Positions 16,619-24,923 of a stretch of DNA of 58,594 nucleotides are shown piece after piece. The notes under the pieces are model-generated. The model worked only from the letters and a program-made list of their open reading frames with translations. It was not told the DNA's origin and ran no database searches. The DNA lies in the NCBI GenBank assembly GCA_023416585.1, contig JAEZHM010000097.1, forward strand, positions 1-58,594, read 5' to 3'. Position numbers and translations under genes: made by a program. This DNA is from Bacillota bacterium (GTDB lineage Bacteria > Bacillota > Clostridia > Christensenellales > Aristaeellaceae). Numbering within the stretch: the stretch's first letter is position 1; each line of letters starts with the position of its first letter.

Positions 16619-16652
16619 GGCTTTTTTGTTGAATAGAAAAGGAGTGTGCTAA

Positions 16653-17255
16653 ATGCCCAGAACTCAATTTCAGCGAACGATTTTTGCACTGCTGACAGTA
16701 CTGGTAACCGTCCATGCGTATGTATTCTATAGTTTGTATGTTGTGAACGGCGGCTTGCTCATGACTATGAATCAAACTACGAGCGTCTTGGCAGCCATTG
16801 GAAAGCAGGGAGGCGTATACATGCTCGGCCGCCTTGTGCCGGTTTGGGCGGTTGTTCTCGTAGAATTCGCGTTTGCGTTCCTCCTTGAGATTTTTATCGG
16901 CAGCCCCTGCTCCATGAAACTCGCCTCCCGTGTCTTCGACCCCCGCACGGCCCATCCTGTGCAGTTTGAAACGGCCATTATTTCCGCGACCGTGGGGCTG
17001 ATGTGCCCGATGATGAGTTTCATTGCCGCATGGCTCTATTATCCATACGATATGGGTTTCAATATTCTGACGCTGTCAGCTAATTGGCTCAAGCTCATGT
17101 GCTTTAACTTTCCCTTTGCCTGGTTTACGCAGGTGTTCTTCATACAGCCTTTGATCCGCACTGTATTCAAACGGATCTTTGCAAAAGCCATCCAAACTGG
17201 CATGCAAGCTGAGGGAGAAGGCGGTCATCCGCCATGCAGTTCTTCTTATGTCTGA
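16653..17255 (+). CDS. DUF2798-type membrane protein
   Basis: A 200-residue integral membrane protein with two similar halves, each with two hydrophobic segments. TIFALLTVLVTVHAYVFYSL is the first segment and FETAIISATVGLMCPMMSFI begins the second half. This matches the duplicated DUF2798 domain, whose function is unknown. AAAAGGAG lies before the ATG. It is a single gene behind a strong promoter and a folded leader, so its expression probably depends on a signal read by that leader. Confidence 0.8.
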   Translation: MPRTQFQRTIFALLTVLVTVHAYVFYSLYVVNGGLLMTMNQTTSVLAAIGKQGGVYMLGRLVPVWAVVLVEFAFAFLLEIFIGSPCSMKLASRVFDPRTAHPVQFETAIISATVGLMCPMMSFIAAWLYYPYDMGFNILTLSANWLKLMCFNFPFAWFTQVFFIQPLIRTVFKRIFAKAIQTGMQAEGEGGHPPCSSSYV

Positions 17256-17435
17256 GCAGATGAAGAGCTATAGGTATCCTGGTGATTTTGCGGTTGCACT
17301 GAACCCAGGAACACAGGGGATGGCAAACTGTGTCGGAAAGAACCGTTCCCTGCGATATCGCTGTGTCCTGTATAGCAGCGCCGCCCTGGCCAAGTGCCGG
17401 AGCGGCGTGTTTTTCTGTATTGGTAAAAGGAATTG

Positions 17436-17690
17436 TTATGCAGTATCCTTTTCTTCAATGAACCATCTGTTCTGTACGCAAAAAAGAAATCGCTCTCTTC
17501 CACGGATTTGAATTGCATACCTCGTTCCCGATCCGCCATGCTTGAGGCTGTTTCCGGGGCGGACATCCGAAATATGGTCGATGGTGAAGGGTGTGCCGTC
17601 GGTCCAGTAAAGTGTGGTTGGCACGACAGTGCCGTCAGGCTTGAATGTTGCATCCACGCGTAAGTAAATCGGGGCGGATGGTGCTGCCAC
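17436..17690 (-). CDS. Small uncharacterised protein in the SOS polymerase cassette
   Basis: An 84-residue protein starting with GTG after AAAGGAG. It is rich in beta-strand-like segments (RVDATFKPDGTVVPTTLYW, TRYAIQIRGRERFLF). I do not recognise the family. It is the third gene behind the Y-family polymerase gene and probably shares its SOS promoter. An accessory role in translesion synthesis is inference only. The 180 bases downstream, up to the DUF2798 gene, contain nothing I can name. Confidence 0.6.
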   Translation of the reverse strand: MAAPSAPIYLRVDATFKPDGTVVPTTLYWTDGTPFTIDHISDVRPGNSLKHGGSGTRYAIQIRGRERFLFCVQNRWFIEEKDTA

Positions 17691-17711
17691 AGCAATTTCT
17701 CCTTTCGATAC

Positions 17712-18041
17712 TTATATGGGAAGCTCCCCTTTTTTGAAACTGAGGCCATGTTTCGCCATATAGACAAGCTTTTTGTATAGGATGGGGTCAAGATAGTAGG
17801 AGGGAACGGCAGTGGATTCTTCTGCCGCCTTCAGCGCAAATTCATCCAGGTATTCCGCTACCGTCTCATAAACATCATTTGCGGTATACTGTGCCGCGGC
17901 GGCCTGCTCCATGGGCGCCCCTGAGGCCAGCAGCTGATGAAGCTGAAGCGCATCAAACATGTTCCAATTGTCAGTTATACGCTGCTGATTGCGCGGGGTG
18001 AGGCGTGATAAGCGGTCAATGCATACGTCCTGAAGGTCCAT
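17712..18041 (-). CDS. Small helical protein in the SOS polymerase cassette
   Basis: A 109-residue, mostly helical acidic protein (LSRLTPRNQQRITDNWNMF; AAAQYTANDVYETVAEYLDE). AAGGAGG before the ATG makes it a real gene. It lies 12 bases after the polymerase stop and 21 bases before the next small gene. I cannot assign a family; a YolD-like polymerase partner is a possibility but I see no diagnostic motif. Confidence 0.65.
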   Translation of the reverse strand: MDLQDVCIDRLSRLTPRNQQRITDNWNMFDALQLHQLLASGAPMEQAAAAQYTANDVYETVAEYLDEFALKAAEESTAVPSYYLDPILYKKLVYMAKHGLSFKKGELPI

Positions 18042-18053
18042 TTAAATGCCTCC

Positions 18054-19295
18054 TTACTTTGAATGAAAATAGCTGACAGGGTGAATCAGGTGTTCCTCCT
18101 TTGGGTTTACCTTCGCAAAAAGCGGGTCGGCAAGTACGATGGCACGCTGAATGATCTGGTGACCCCAGCGCCGGCGGATGTCGTCAATGGACCGGGCGAG
18201 AGACAGTTCTTTCTCACGCCGGAATGCATTTCCAAATAAATCGGTTTGCTCCGGGGCGCTGTCGGGCACAAGGGAACTGCAGTGTACACCCATGCCGCGC
18301 AATGGAAGCCTGCCGGTATACCGCCTGCTGAACAAATCAATAGCGGTCTTGGCGATCTCCCCTGATAAGGCGGTTGCATGATCGATGGTGCGTTGGCATC
18401 CGGCCCAATTGAGTTTGGTATCCCGCACACCGATGCTGATGCAGCGTGCCTTCAGGCCATTATCACGAAGGCGGGCAGCTACCGACTCTGAGATCATATA
18501 AATGGCAGCCGCAGCTTCCTCCTTCGTTGTGACATCGTGGGGCAGCGTGGCGCTGTTGCCGATGGACTTGATGGCGTCGCATTCCTCTACGGGTGTTTGA
18601 TCTTCCCCACGGGCAAAATCCAGGAGTGTAAGGCCGTTCTTTCCCATGATCTGCTTCATCAGCTCAGGCGATGCATTGGCCAGGTCGCCTATTGTCTCGA
18701 TACCGTAATAGGCCAGTTTTGGTGCGTTTTTGCCTCCGACATATAACAGATCAGATGTAGGCAGCGGCCAAATAAGATCACGGTAATTCTCCCGGCTGAT
18801 GACTGTGGTGGCATCCGGCTTCTTTAGGTCGGAGCCCAGCTTGGCGAATATCTTGTTGAATGACACTCCCACCGATATGGTGATCCCTAACTCATCCCAA
18901 ATGCGGCGGCGAAGCTGGGCGGCCAATTGCTCGCCGTCTTTTAACGTGACACCGGGGTTCGAAATATCCACCCAGGATTCGTCCAGGCCAAAGCTTTGCA
19001 CAAGAGGCGTATACTCCCGATAGATGCCGGTCATGTGCCGCGAAAAGCGCATGTATTCAGGGTAGTCTGGCGGCTGGATAACGAGCCGGGGGCAGAGCTT
19101 ACGGGCATCGCCATTGGTCATGCCTGTTTTGATACCCAGTTTCTTTGCCTCCCGGGTGGCCGCAAGAACAATACCGTGACGTTCCTCTTGCCGGCCGCAT
19201 ACGGCCAAAGGCAGCCCGCGGTATATCGGATGATCCGAACAGCAGACCGACGCATAAAAAGAGTTTGCGTCACAGTGCAGGACAACGCGCTCCAT
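18054..19295 (-). CDS. Y-family DNA polymerase (DinB/UmuC-like)
   Basis: A 413-residue error-prone polymerase. CDANSFYASV near the N-terminus and FGLDESWVDI hold the metal-binding carboxylates, and GVSFNKIFAKLGSDLKKPDA is the palm segment typical of the family. The little-finger domain follows after about residue 240. It copies past damaged DNA. A perfect SOS palindrome lies over its promoter, so LexA should repress it. It is the first of three co-directional genes. Confidence 0.93.
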   Translation of the reverse strand: MERVVLHCDANSFYASVCCSDHPIYRGLPLAVCGRQEERHGIVLAATREAKKLGIKTGMTNGDARKLCPRLVIQPPDYPEYMRFSRHMTGIYREYTPLVQSFGLDESWVDISNPGVTLKDGEQLAAQLRRRIWDELGITISVGVSFNKIFAKLGSDLKKPDATTVISRENYRDLIWPLPTSDLLYVGGKNAPKLAYYGIETIGDLANASPELMKQIMGKNGLTLLDFARGEDQTPVEECDAIKSIGNSATLPHDVTTKEEAAAAIYMISESVAARLRDNGLKARCISIGVRDTKLNWAGCQRTIDHATALSGEIAKTAIDLFSRRYTGRLPLRGMGVHCSSLVPDSAPEQTDLFGNAFRREKELSLARSIDDIRRRWGHQIIQRAIVLADPLFAKVNPKEEHLIHPVSYFHSK

Positions 19296-19312
19296 CCTAT
19301 CGCCTCATCCTT

Positions 19313-19335
19313 ATTATATGGGAACTAATGTTCCC
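19313..19335 (-). promoter_or_regulatory. SOS (LexA) box and -10 of the polymerase operon
   Basis: GGGAACATTAGTTCCC (19320-19335, minus strand) is a perfect palindrome containing GAAC-N4-GTTC, the Gram-positive LexA site. It sits just upstream of TATAAT (19313-19318), between the -10 and a weak -35. Confidence 0.88.
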
Positions 19336-19657
19336 TTATGCAGATGATAGCACTTTGCGCGCATGAAATGCAATGAGAACATTTGGATGCACACATTTCT
19401 GATATCTCAAAAAAATAAAACAAATTATGCAAAAGGTATTGAAATATAGGATGGTTTTCTGTGTCCGTATTCTTTTGGATAACACATGGAACCGTCATGC
19501 TGTGTTCCCGTGCTCTCGTGTGCCGCCGTCCCCTGTGCCGCATTCGATTTTTCCTTACATCATTTGATAAGGGGTGTATTTCCTATATCATTTATGGTAA
19601 TATTGAGTCAATGTTAATGTAGATATCTGTCATAAAACCAAATTTTGAAAGAAGAAT
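19336..19657. other. Intergenic region with decayed repeat
   Basis: I find no gene. Around 19485-19515, AACACA and TGTGTT flank a GGAACCGTC core that resembles the GGACGGTTCTCTGTGTTC repeat at 52.28 kb. The rest is AT-rich and likely holds the promoter of the remnant gene that follows. Confidence 0.4.
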
Positions 19658-19663
19658 GTGAAA

Positions 19664-20050
19664 ATGGATAATCATCTCATGCATGTTCAATCACTTGCAG
19701 AACTTCTAACTGAAACAGAATGGATTGAATTTAAGCTAAACAACCAGCTACCTGCTCCCAAAATTGAAATCTATCAAGAAAGCACAAAAATAACGCTCTT
19801 TGCACATATTCCATTTGCAAAGATGACGCATGAGGATAAGATAAGAGCATGTTATCAACACGCTTCGTTAAAGCAGGTAATGAACGAGCAAATGACTAAT
19901 TCTTCTCTTCGCGAAAGATTTGGTCTTCAAAGCAGCAATGCATCCGCTATATCCCGCCTTATAAAAGATGCAGTTGATGAAGGAGTTATCAAGCCATTCG
20001 AACCAAATACTGCTCCAAAGCATATGAAATATGTGCCCTATTGGGCATAA
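19664..20050 (+). pseudogene. Internally deleted AlbA/RecG-like ATP-binding regulator remnant
   Basis: This 128-residue frame joins two distant parts of a family that is normally several hundred residues long. The N-terminal part, LAELLTETEWIEFKLNN, resembles the start of the AlbA_2/Schlafen-like DNA-binding domain. The C-terminal part, HIPFAKMTHEDKIRACYQHA to KHMKYVPYWA, resembles the end of such putative regulators. The ATPase-like middle is missing. The base composition is more AT-rich than in neighbouring genes. Either it is a deletion remnant or the fused small protein has kept a use. Confidence 0.65.
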
Positions 20051-20254
20051 GATTTAACTTGCTCGTAACTTGCTTTATAGCTATGCCTAATTTCTATTGG
20101 CGAAAAAAAGTATTGATAATCAATAGAATTTTATTGCATATGCAATAGAATTTAACGATCCTAATATGCTCGTTATTTGCTGGAGCAAAATAAGCAGATA
20201 AGGTAAAAGTTTTTCGCACAATTGATAAGGTGTTAATTTTATGAGGAAATCGAT

Positions 20255-20308
20255 ATGAAAAAATCAGCGATAAAGGATATTGTTGCGAAGGAGGCCTCAC
20301 CCCATTGA
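20255..20308 (+). pseudogene. LacI-type N-terminus remnant or leader peptide (17 aa)
   Basis: The ORF MKKSAIKDIVAKEASPH begins like the helix-turn-helix of LacI-family regulators (xxIKDIAxEA) and then stops. Its TGA overlaps the TTG start of the esterase gene. It may be the stub of a deleted sugar regulator that now serves as a coupling leader. Confidence 0.4.
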
Positions 20309-21381
20309 AAACACTCGATATCCGTGCTGCCGAGCATGTGCGCTTGTCCGGCCGTTTCGACCCAGCGCAGCCGGGCTTCCCCATGATGTGGACGGCCGCC
20401 TGTGCGGAAATGAGCCTTGTTGGCAGCGAGCTATGGGTACAGATACAGTGCGCTTACGAGAAATACAAACCATACCTGTCCTTTGAGGTGGACGGGCTTC
20501 GGGCGCAGACGTTTTCACCTATCCCAGGCACGCACTGGTACAATGTGCTTCTTAATATGGATGCGTCAAAGGCCCACCGCGTGCGCATCACCCTGGAATC
20601 GCAAGCATTTTCCGGCGATCCTGCATCCTATGTATCGCTTTTGTCCCTGCGTTTAAGTGGGGAACTTATGCCGCTGCCCGCGCCCAAGTGCAAGCTGGAG
20701 TTTGTGGGCGACAGCCTGACAAGCGGGGAGGGGCTGCGCGGGCCCAGAAGCTTTATGGAGTGGGTGCCCATGTGCTTTTCCGCGTCGGACGGCTATGCCC
20801 GCTTGGTGGCGGATAGGCTTTACGCGCAGTATCAGGTGGTCAGCCAGAGCGGCTGGGGCGTAATGCGCGGGTGGGATGGCGACCCCCGCACGACACTTCC
20901 CAAAGTGTATGACTTCCTTTGCATGCCCCACGCCATGGAGGTACCCGGCGGCGAAAATCACGGCGGGGAAAAGATGTATGACTTTCATTTCGACCCGGAC
21001 GCGGTGATTGTGAACCTGGGCAGCAACGATTTTTCGGCACTACAAAGCAGCCCCTTTACCGACCCTAAAACAGGGGAAACGGCCACATTCACTTGGGAGG
21101 ATATGCCCGGGTTTGAGGGCGAATGCTTTCAGTTTCTTGCCCATCTTCATGAAAAAAACCGGCGGGCCAGGCTCCTTTGGGCCTACGGAATCGGCGGGGA
21201 TGAGCTGGCCGCGCCCATTCAAGCGGCTGTGAAACGCGCGCGTGCAGCGGGGATACCGGCGGAATTTCTGGCTTTGCCCAGGGCAGATACCATACGCGGC
21301 GGTATGGGCAGCCGCAGCCACCCAGGTTTAGCCGCTCAAAAGCGGATGGCGGACTTGATCGTTCAGGCGCTGAGTCACTGA
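20305..21381 (+). CDS. SGNH/GDSL esterase, carbohydrate esterase family 2-like
   Basis: A 358-residue protein starting at TTG, with AAGGAGG ten bases upstream. Residues about 1-120 look like the beta-sandwich of CE2 enzymes. The SGNH hydrolase part then shows GDSLTSGEG (catalytic Ser), NLGSNDFS (Asn block) and SRSHPG (catalytic His). The usual Asp before the His is absent, as in CE2 enzymes, which use a Ser-His dyad. It probably removes acetyl groups from plant polysaccharide fragments. No signal peptide is seen, so it acts inside the cell. Confidence 0.8.
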   Translation: MKTLDIRAAEHVRLSGRFDPAQPGFPMMWTAACAEMSLVGSELWVQIQCAYEKYKPYLSFEVDGLRAQTFSPIPGTHWYNVLLNMDASKAHRVRITLESQAFSGDPASYVSLLSLRLSGELMPLPAPKCKLEFVGDSLTSGEGLRGPRSFMEWVPMCFSASDGYARLVADRLYAQYQVVSQSGWGVMRGWDGDPRTTLPKVYDFLCMPHAMEVPGGENHGGEKMYDFHFDPDAVIVNLGSNDFSALQSSPFTDPKTGETATFTWEDMPGFEGECFQFLAHLHEKNRRARLLWAYGIGGDELAAPIQAAVKRARAAGIPAEFLALPRADTIRGGMGSRSHPGLAAQKRMADLIVQALSH

Positions 21382-21404
21382 TTTTACTTTGTTTAAGGTG
21401 CTTT

Positions 21405-21740
21405 ATGAATGTTTATTATATATTTCTGGAAGGGAAACCTTTGCCAAGCAATGACGAAAGCAAAGAGGCTGCCGGAGCGTACATTAACTGCTGGGTCAAA
21501 TCTACAGATGAAGCTTCCGCCAAATGCGAGGCAATCTAGTATCTTCATGACGTAGAAGGATGGCAAGTTCTGAACATAGAAGAAATATATATTGCCAAGC
21601 AAGCGTGGTATAAGAAAGAGCCTGAATCTCTGAAATGCTTCAATCAGGCTGTAGAATGTGGAATAGGAGTTATTTTCTATATTTGGCCTATAGGCTGTGA
21701 AGATGAAAATGATAACCCCGCTTCTTCTTTGCTGCATTAG
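21405..21740 (+). pseudogene. Unknown 111-codon gene interrupted by an amber codon
   Basis: From ATG 21405 the frame reads MNVYYIFLEGKPLPSNDES to KCEAI, then TAG at 21537-21539, then YLHDVEGWQVLNIEEIYIAK to a TAG at 21738. Composition and helix pattern continue smoothly across the stop, so a CAG to TAG change in a formerly intact gene is likely. The family is not recognised. The sequence is more AT-rich than its neighbours. Confidence 0.6.
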
Positions 21741-21811
21741 TTCCAGAGTAACCTGATTTAGTCAATGAGGGGAATCATATTATCCAGTTGAATATTGGAG
21801 GGCCTGACGCC

Positions 21812-22969
21812 ATGGATGATGCCAATGTAACGAAGCTCCATTATGAAGACAAAGAAATTATCCTGATCGCGACCGCGCATGTATCAAAAGAAAGCGCCTT
21901 GCTTGTAAAGCAGGTGATCGCGGAAGAAAAGCCGGACAGCGTTTGTATCGAACTGGACGAGGGACGGTATCAAAATATACAAAATCCCAAGGCGTGGGAA
22001 AACACGGACATTGTAAAGGTTATCAAATCGAACCGCGTCGGCTTTCTGCTTGTCAACCTGGCTTTAAGCGCCTATCAAAAAAAGATTGCCAGGCAAATGG
22101 GCAATCAAGTGGGCGGCGAAATGATACAGGGGATTGAAAGCGCAAAGGAAATCGGCGCTTCCCTTGTGATGGCGGACCGCGACATTCAAACGACTTTCCT
22201 GCGCATATGGCGCAAATTGACCCTTTTTGAAAAAGCAAAACTGATTGTCAGCCTGGTGTTTTCATTCGATGAGGACAAAGAGGTTTCCGAACTGGATTTG
22301 AAGGAACTCATGCAAAGCGATATGCTGGAATCGGTTATGTCCAGCATGAAAAAGCAATTTCCAAAGATTGGCGAAATCCTGATTCGTGAGCGCGATCAGT
22401 TTTTGGCTTCCAAAATAAGAAGCGCCCCCGGCCGGAAGGTGGTTGCGGTTCTGGGCGGCGCGCATGTGCCGGGCATAAAGGAAGAAATATTCAAGGAGCA
22501 GGATTTGGGAGCCATATCGGTTGTGCCGCCCAAAAACAAATTTGCTAAAATTGCCGGCTGGATTATCCCGATTGCCATACTGGCGCTGATCACATACGCT
22601 TTTGCAGTGAATATTCAGACCGGCCTTAGGCAGCTTTCCGTATGGGTATTGTGGACGGGCGTGCTGGCTGCTGGCTTTACAGCCCTATCCCTGGGGCATC
22701 CGCTTAGCATTCTCACATCATTCCTGGCTGCTCCGCTCACTACCATACATCCGCTGCTTGCCTGCGGCTGGTTTACTGGCCTTGTGGAAGCGTGGATCAA
22801 AAAACCTACCGTACAGGACGTTCAAAACATATCGGCAGACATATTCAGCTTCAAAGGGTTTTTTCGCAACAGATTTTTGAAAATCCTGCTTGTTGTGATC
22901 ATGGCGAATATCGGCGCATCCATCGGCACATTTATCGCGGGAACCAACCTCATAAGAAATCTGCTGTAA
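21812..22969 (+). CDS. TraB/PrgY-family protein
   Basis: A 385-residue protein. The N-terminal TraB domain shows IATAHVSKES, CIELDEGRY and LGGAHVPGI, the conserved histidine and glutamate positions of this proposed metallohydrolase fold. Membrane helices follow from about residue 250 to the C-terminus. PrgY in enterococci lowers the activity of peptide pheromones, but most members have no proven function. GGAGGG nine bases before the ATG at 21812 is preferred over a TTG eight codons earlier. Confidence 0.88.
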   Translation: MDDANVTKLHYEDKEIILIATAHVSKESALLVKQVIAEEKPDSVCIELDEGRYQNIQNPKAWENTDIVKVIKSNRVGFLLVNLALSAYQKKIARQMGNQVGGEMIQGIESAKEIGASLVMADRDIQTTFLRIWRKLTLFEKAKLIVSLVFSFDEDKEVSELDLKELMQSDMLESVMSSMKKQFPKIGEILIRERDQFLASKIRSAPGRKVVAVLGGAHVPGIKEEIFKEQDLGAISVVPPKNKFAKIAGWIIPIAILALITYAFAVNIQTGLRQLSVWVLWTGVLAAGFTALSLGHPLSILTSFLAAPLTTIHPLLACGWFTGLVEAWIKKPTVQDVQNISADIFSFKGFFRNRFLKILLVVIMANIGASIGTFIAGTNLIRNLL

Positions 22970-23054
22970 TCAAAGCACAGCTTGGTGAAGCACAAACATA
23001 TGATCAGAACATGCGAAGGCGCTTTCTCTCTTTCTTACATCCTTACGCATTGCT

Positions 23055-24461
23055 TTACCATGTCGATGGGTTGGATCGATGCAGCACAAGCACAAAACGT
23101 GCCTGCATATACCCCTCGCGGCCGTCCACCAGTACCCTGAAAAACCCATCGTCCCGCCAGTCTGAATACTCAACTGATTCCAGCCCCATCTCGGTATCTG
23201 CTTCTGTGGCATTGACCGCTTCCAGAATTTCGACTTGGGTGGTGGAAAAGTATTGACCGAGTACTTCTGCGCCCGGAGACGGGGCAGCGTAGAGCGGCAG
23301 CTTTTGCATTCCTTCGGGCAATACCAAAACACCATAATCGCGGGAACCTGTTGTATTGATTCCCTGCCCGGCGCGTTGATCAGGCTGCATAAACCCTTGA
23401 AACGTAAGGCCAGACCAATAATCATATGGAATTTGTACAAAATACCAGCTGCCCGCTATCCCTAAGATTGTAACATCTACAGTATCAATATCGCCAAGCT
23501 TTGGGGCACGTACATCCGGGAAACTGTATAACGCCACCGTCTCTCCTGTAATACAGAGGCGGTAATAGGAAATGCCGGTCAAGACCGGCTTGCCCTTTTC
23601 GCCGTCTATCTGCAAAAGCGACTTGTCGATGTAGCCCTCGTGATCAACGGTTCGCACGCGGCAAAACGATGTTTCTGTGGAAAGAATCTGCACCACGGTA
23701 CCGCAGGGATAAACGGCAAGCGGGGTGGCTCTATTTAACGGGGCGGGGAGAAGCGGCACCGTGGTAGCACCTTCCGCCGGATTCAACAAAGCATAGCGGA
23801 AAGGAAAGGTGGAAGCGTAATAATCCGGGCGTTCACATGTCAAATCTGCCGGAAACCCCTTGGAGCGGAAATCGGATTGAACCTGCTCCTCAGGCAGATA
23901 TCCCAAAACATAGTTGCCATCCTGATTGGCTGAAACCAATGCAAAGCCGTCCATTTTCCCAAGCAATGTATACTTCGCGCCAGGCAAAACAGAAGCTTGC
24001 GGCGCTGCCGACAGGCTGGGTGCGGACAGCAATGTTACCATGGAATCAGCAGCGGCAGGGTCAGCCGCCTGGGGCAAAAGGTTATAAAAGGTGTCAAGCG
24101 GCTGCCAAAGCACTGTTAAGGCATCCGCTTTGGCAATATAGCCATGTGGATGCTGTTCTTCTTCTTCGTAGAAGAAAGTTTCCGGCAATTCATAAAGGCC
24201 TGGAATGCCATCCATCCGTACCGCAAGGAAATCGCCCTCCTCGGACAGAATGTCGAAGCCCACACCCGAATAGAAGCTGCACAGAACCTTCGCGTTTGGG
24301 TCGGGATGCTGACGAAGCGGCGCGAGGCTGTATACATCTGTTGTGCTGACAAAACAAACTTCAGGATTGCATGCCAAGGCTGGGCACGACGATACCAAAA
24401 TCATGATGAACGACAACAGGATCATAAGGAATGAGCGCTTCATACAATCACCCGGTTTCAT
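23055..24461 (-). CDS. Secreted SH3-like repeat protein
   Basis: A 468-residue exported protein with a signal peptide ending near SCPALA. The mature part seems to consist of several SH3-like beta modules; segments such as FCRVRTVDHEGYIDKSLLQ and GSWYFVQIPYDYWSGLTFQG have the pattern of bacterial SH3 domains. These usually bind cell wall or carry other surface functions. The ATG at 24461 has AAGGA upstream; an ATG at 24443 is possible. It converges with the TraB gene with only 85 bases between and no clear terminator. Confidence 0.7.
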   Translation of the reverse strand: MKPGDCMKRSFLMILLSFIMILVSSCPALACNPEVCFVSTTDVYSLAPLRQHPDPNAKVLCSFYSGVGFDILSEEGDFLAVRMDGIPGLYELPETFFYEEEEQHPHGYIAKADALTVLWQPLDTFYNLLPQAADPAAADSMVTLLSAPSLSAAPQASVLPGAKYTLLGKMDGFALVSANQDGNYVLGYLPEEQVQSDFRSKGFPADLTCERPDYYASTFPFRYALLNPAEGATTVPLLPAPLNRATPLAVYPCGTVVQILSTETSFCRVRTVDHEGYIDKSLLQIDGEKGKPVLTGISYYRLCITGETVALYSFPDVRAPKLGDIDTVDVTILGIAGSWYFVQIPYDYWSGLTFQGFMQPDQRAGQGINTTGSRDYGVLVLPEGMQKLPLYAAPSPGAEVLGQYFSTTQVEILEAVNATEADTEMGLESVEYSDWRDDGFFRVLVDGREGYMQARFVLVLHRSNPSTW

Positions 24462-24527
24462 ATTTTTTCCTTATTGATCCAAACGGCCGAGGTGTGGGAA
24501 TTCATCCTTACTTTTCCAAACAAAATA

Positions 24528-24572
24528 GAACGCGGGGGATGATGCCCTGTGTTCCGCATGTCCCCCGCGTTC
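24528..24572. repeat. Perfect 12-bp inverted repeat
   Basis: GAACGCGGGGGA and TCCCCCGCGTTC flank 21 bases that contain CCTGTGTTCC. It lies upstream of the secreted SH3-like gene and resembles the CTGTGTTC hairpin repeat seen elsewhere in the window. Confidence 0.6.
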
Positions 24573-24633
24573 CCGCAGCTTCGGATGAGGTGGAAATTCG
24601 CAAGCCCCGGCAGAGAGATCAACAAACAAACGA

Positions 24634-24814
24634 AGCCGTAGGGGCGATTGGCAAGTGCCCGCCAAGGGACATATCCTGACCGCAACATGCGGGCGGAACT
24701 CCTTCCGTCACGGCTTCGCCGCGCCACCGATATGGCTCCCTCTTGAAGGGTTAGGGTGCTGCCGGCGAAGGAGGCTGTGGGAGTGCAAGAGGGAGGCAAA
24801 TCGCCCCTACGGCT
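24634..24814. mobile_element. MITE-like element with 16-bp terminal inverted repeats
   Basis: AGCCGTAGGGGCGATT at 24634-24649 is repeated in reverse complement (AATCGCCCCTACGGCT) at 24799-24814, giving a 181-bp non-coding element. The inside holds further palindromic pieces (GGCTTCGCCG; GCCGGCGAAGGAGG). I see no clear target duplication. No transposase is present in the window, so it would be non-autonomous. Confidence 0.65.
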
Positions 24815-24923
24815 TTCCGGCAAGGATGAATGGATTTACCAAGCAGTCACACCACCGCCAGGATGCAACAGGCTAACGATTCGTAAATGCCAACATTCCG
24901 TAACTTCTGCAGTTGCTAAAGCA

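Noticed and set aside
18940..18975. tRNA-like GGTTCGAAAT sequence
   Set aside because: It lies inside the polymerase gene and no acceptor or anticodon arms can be formed around it.
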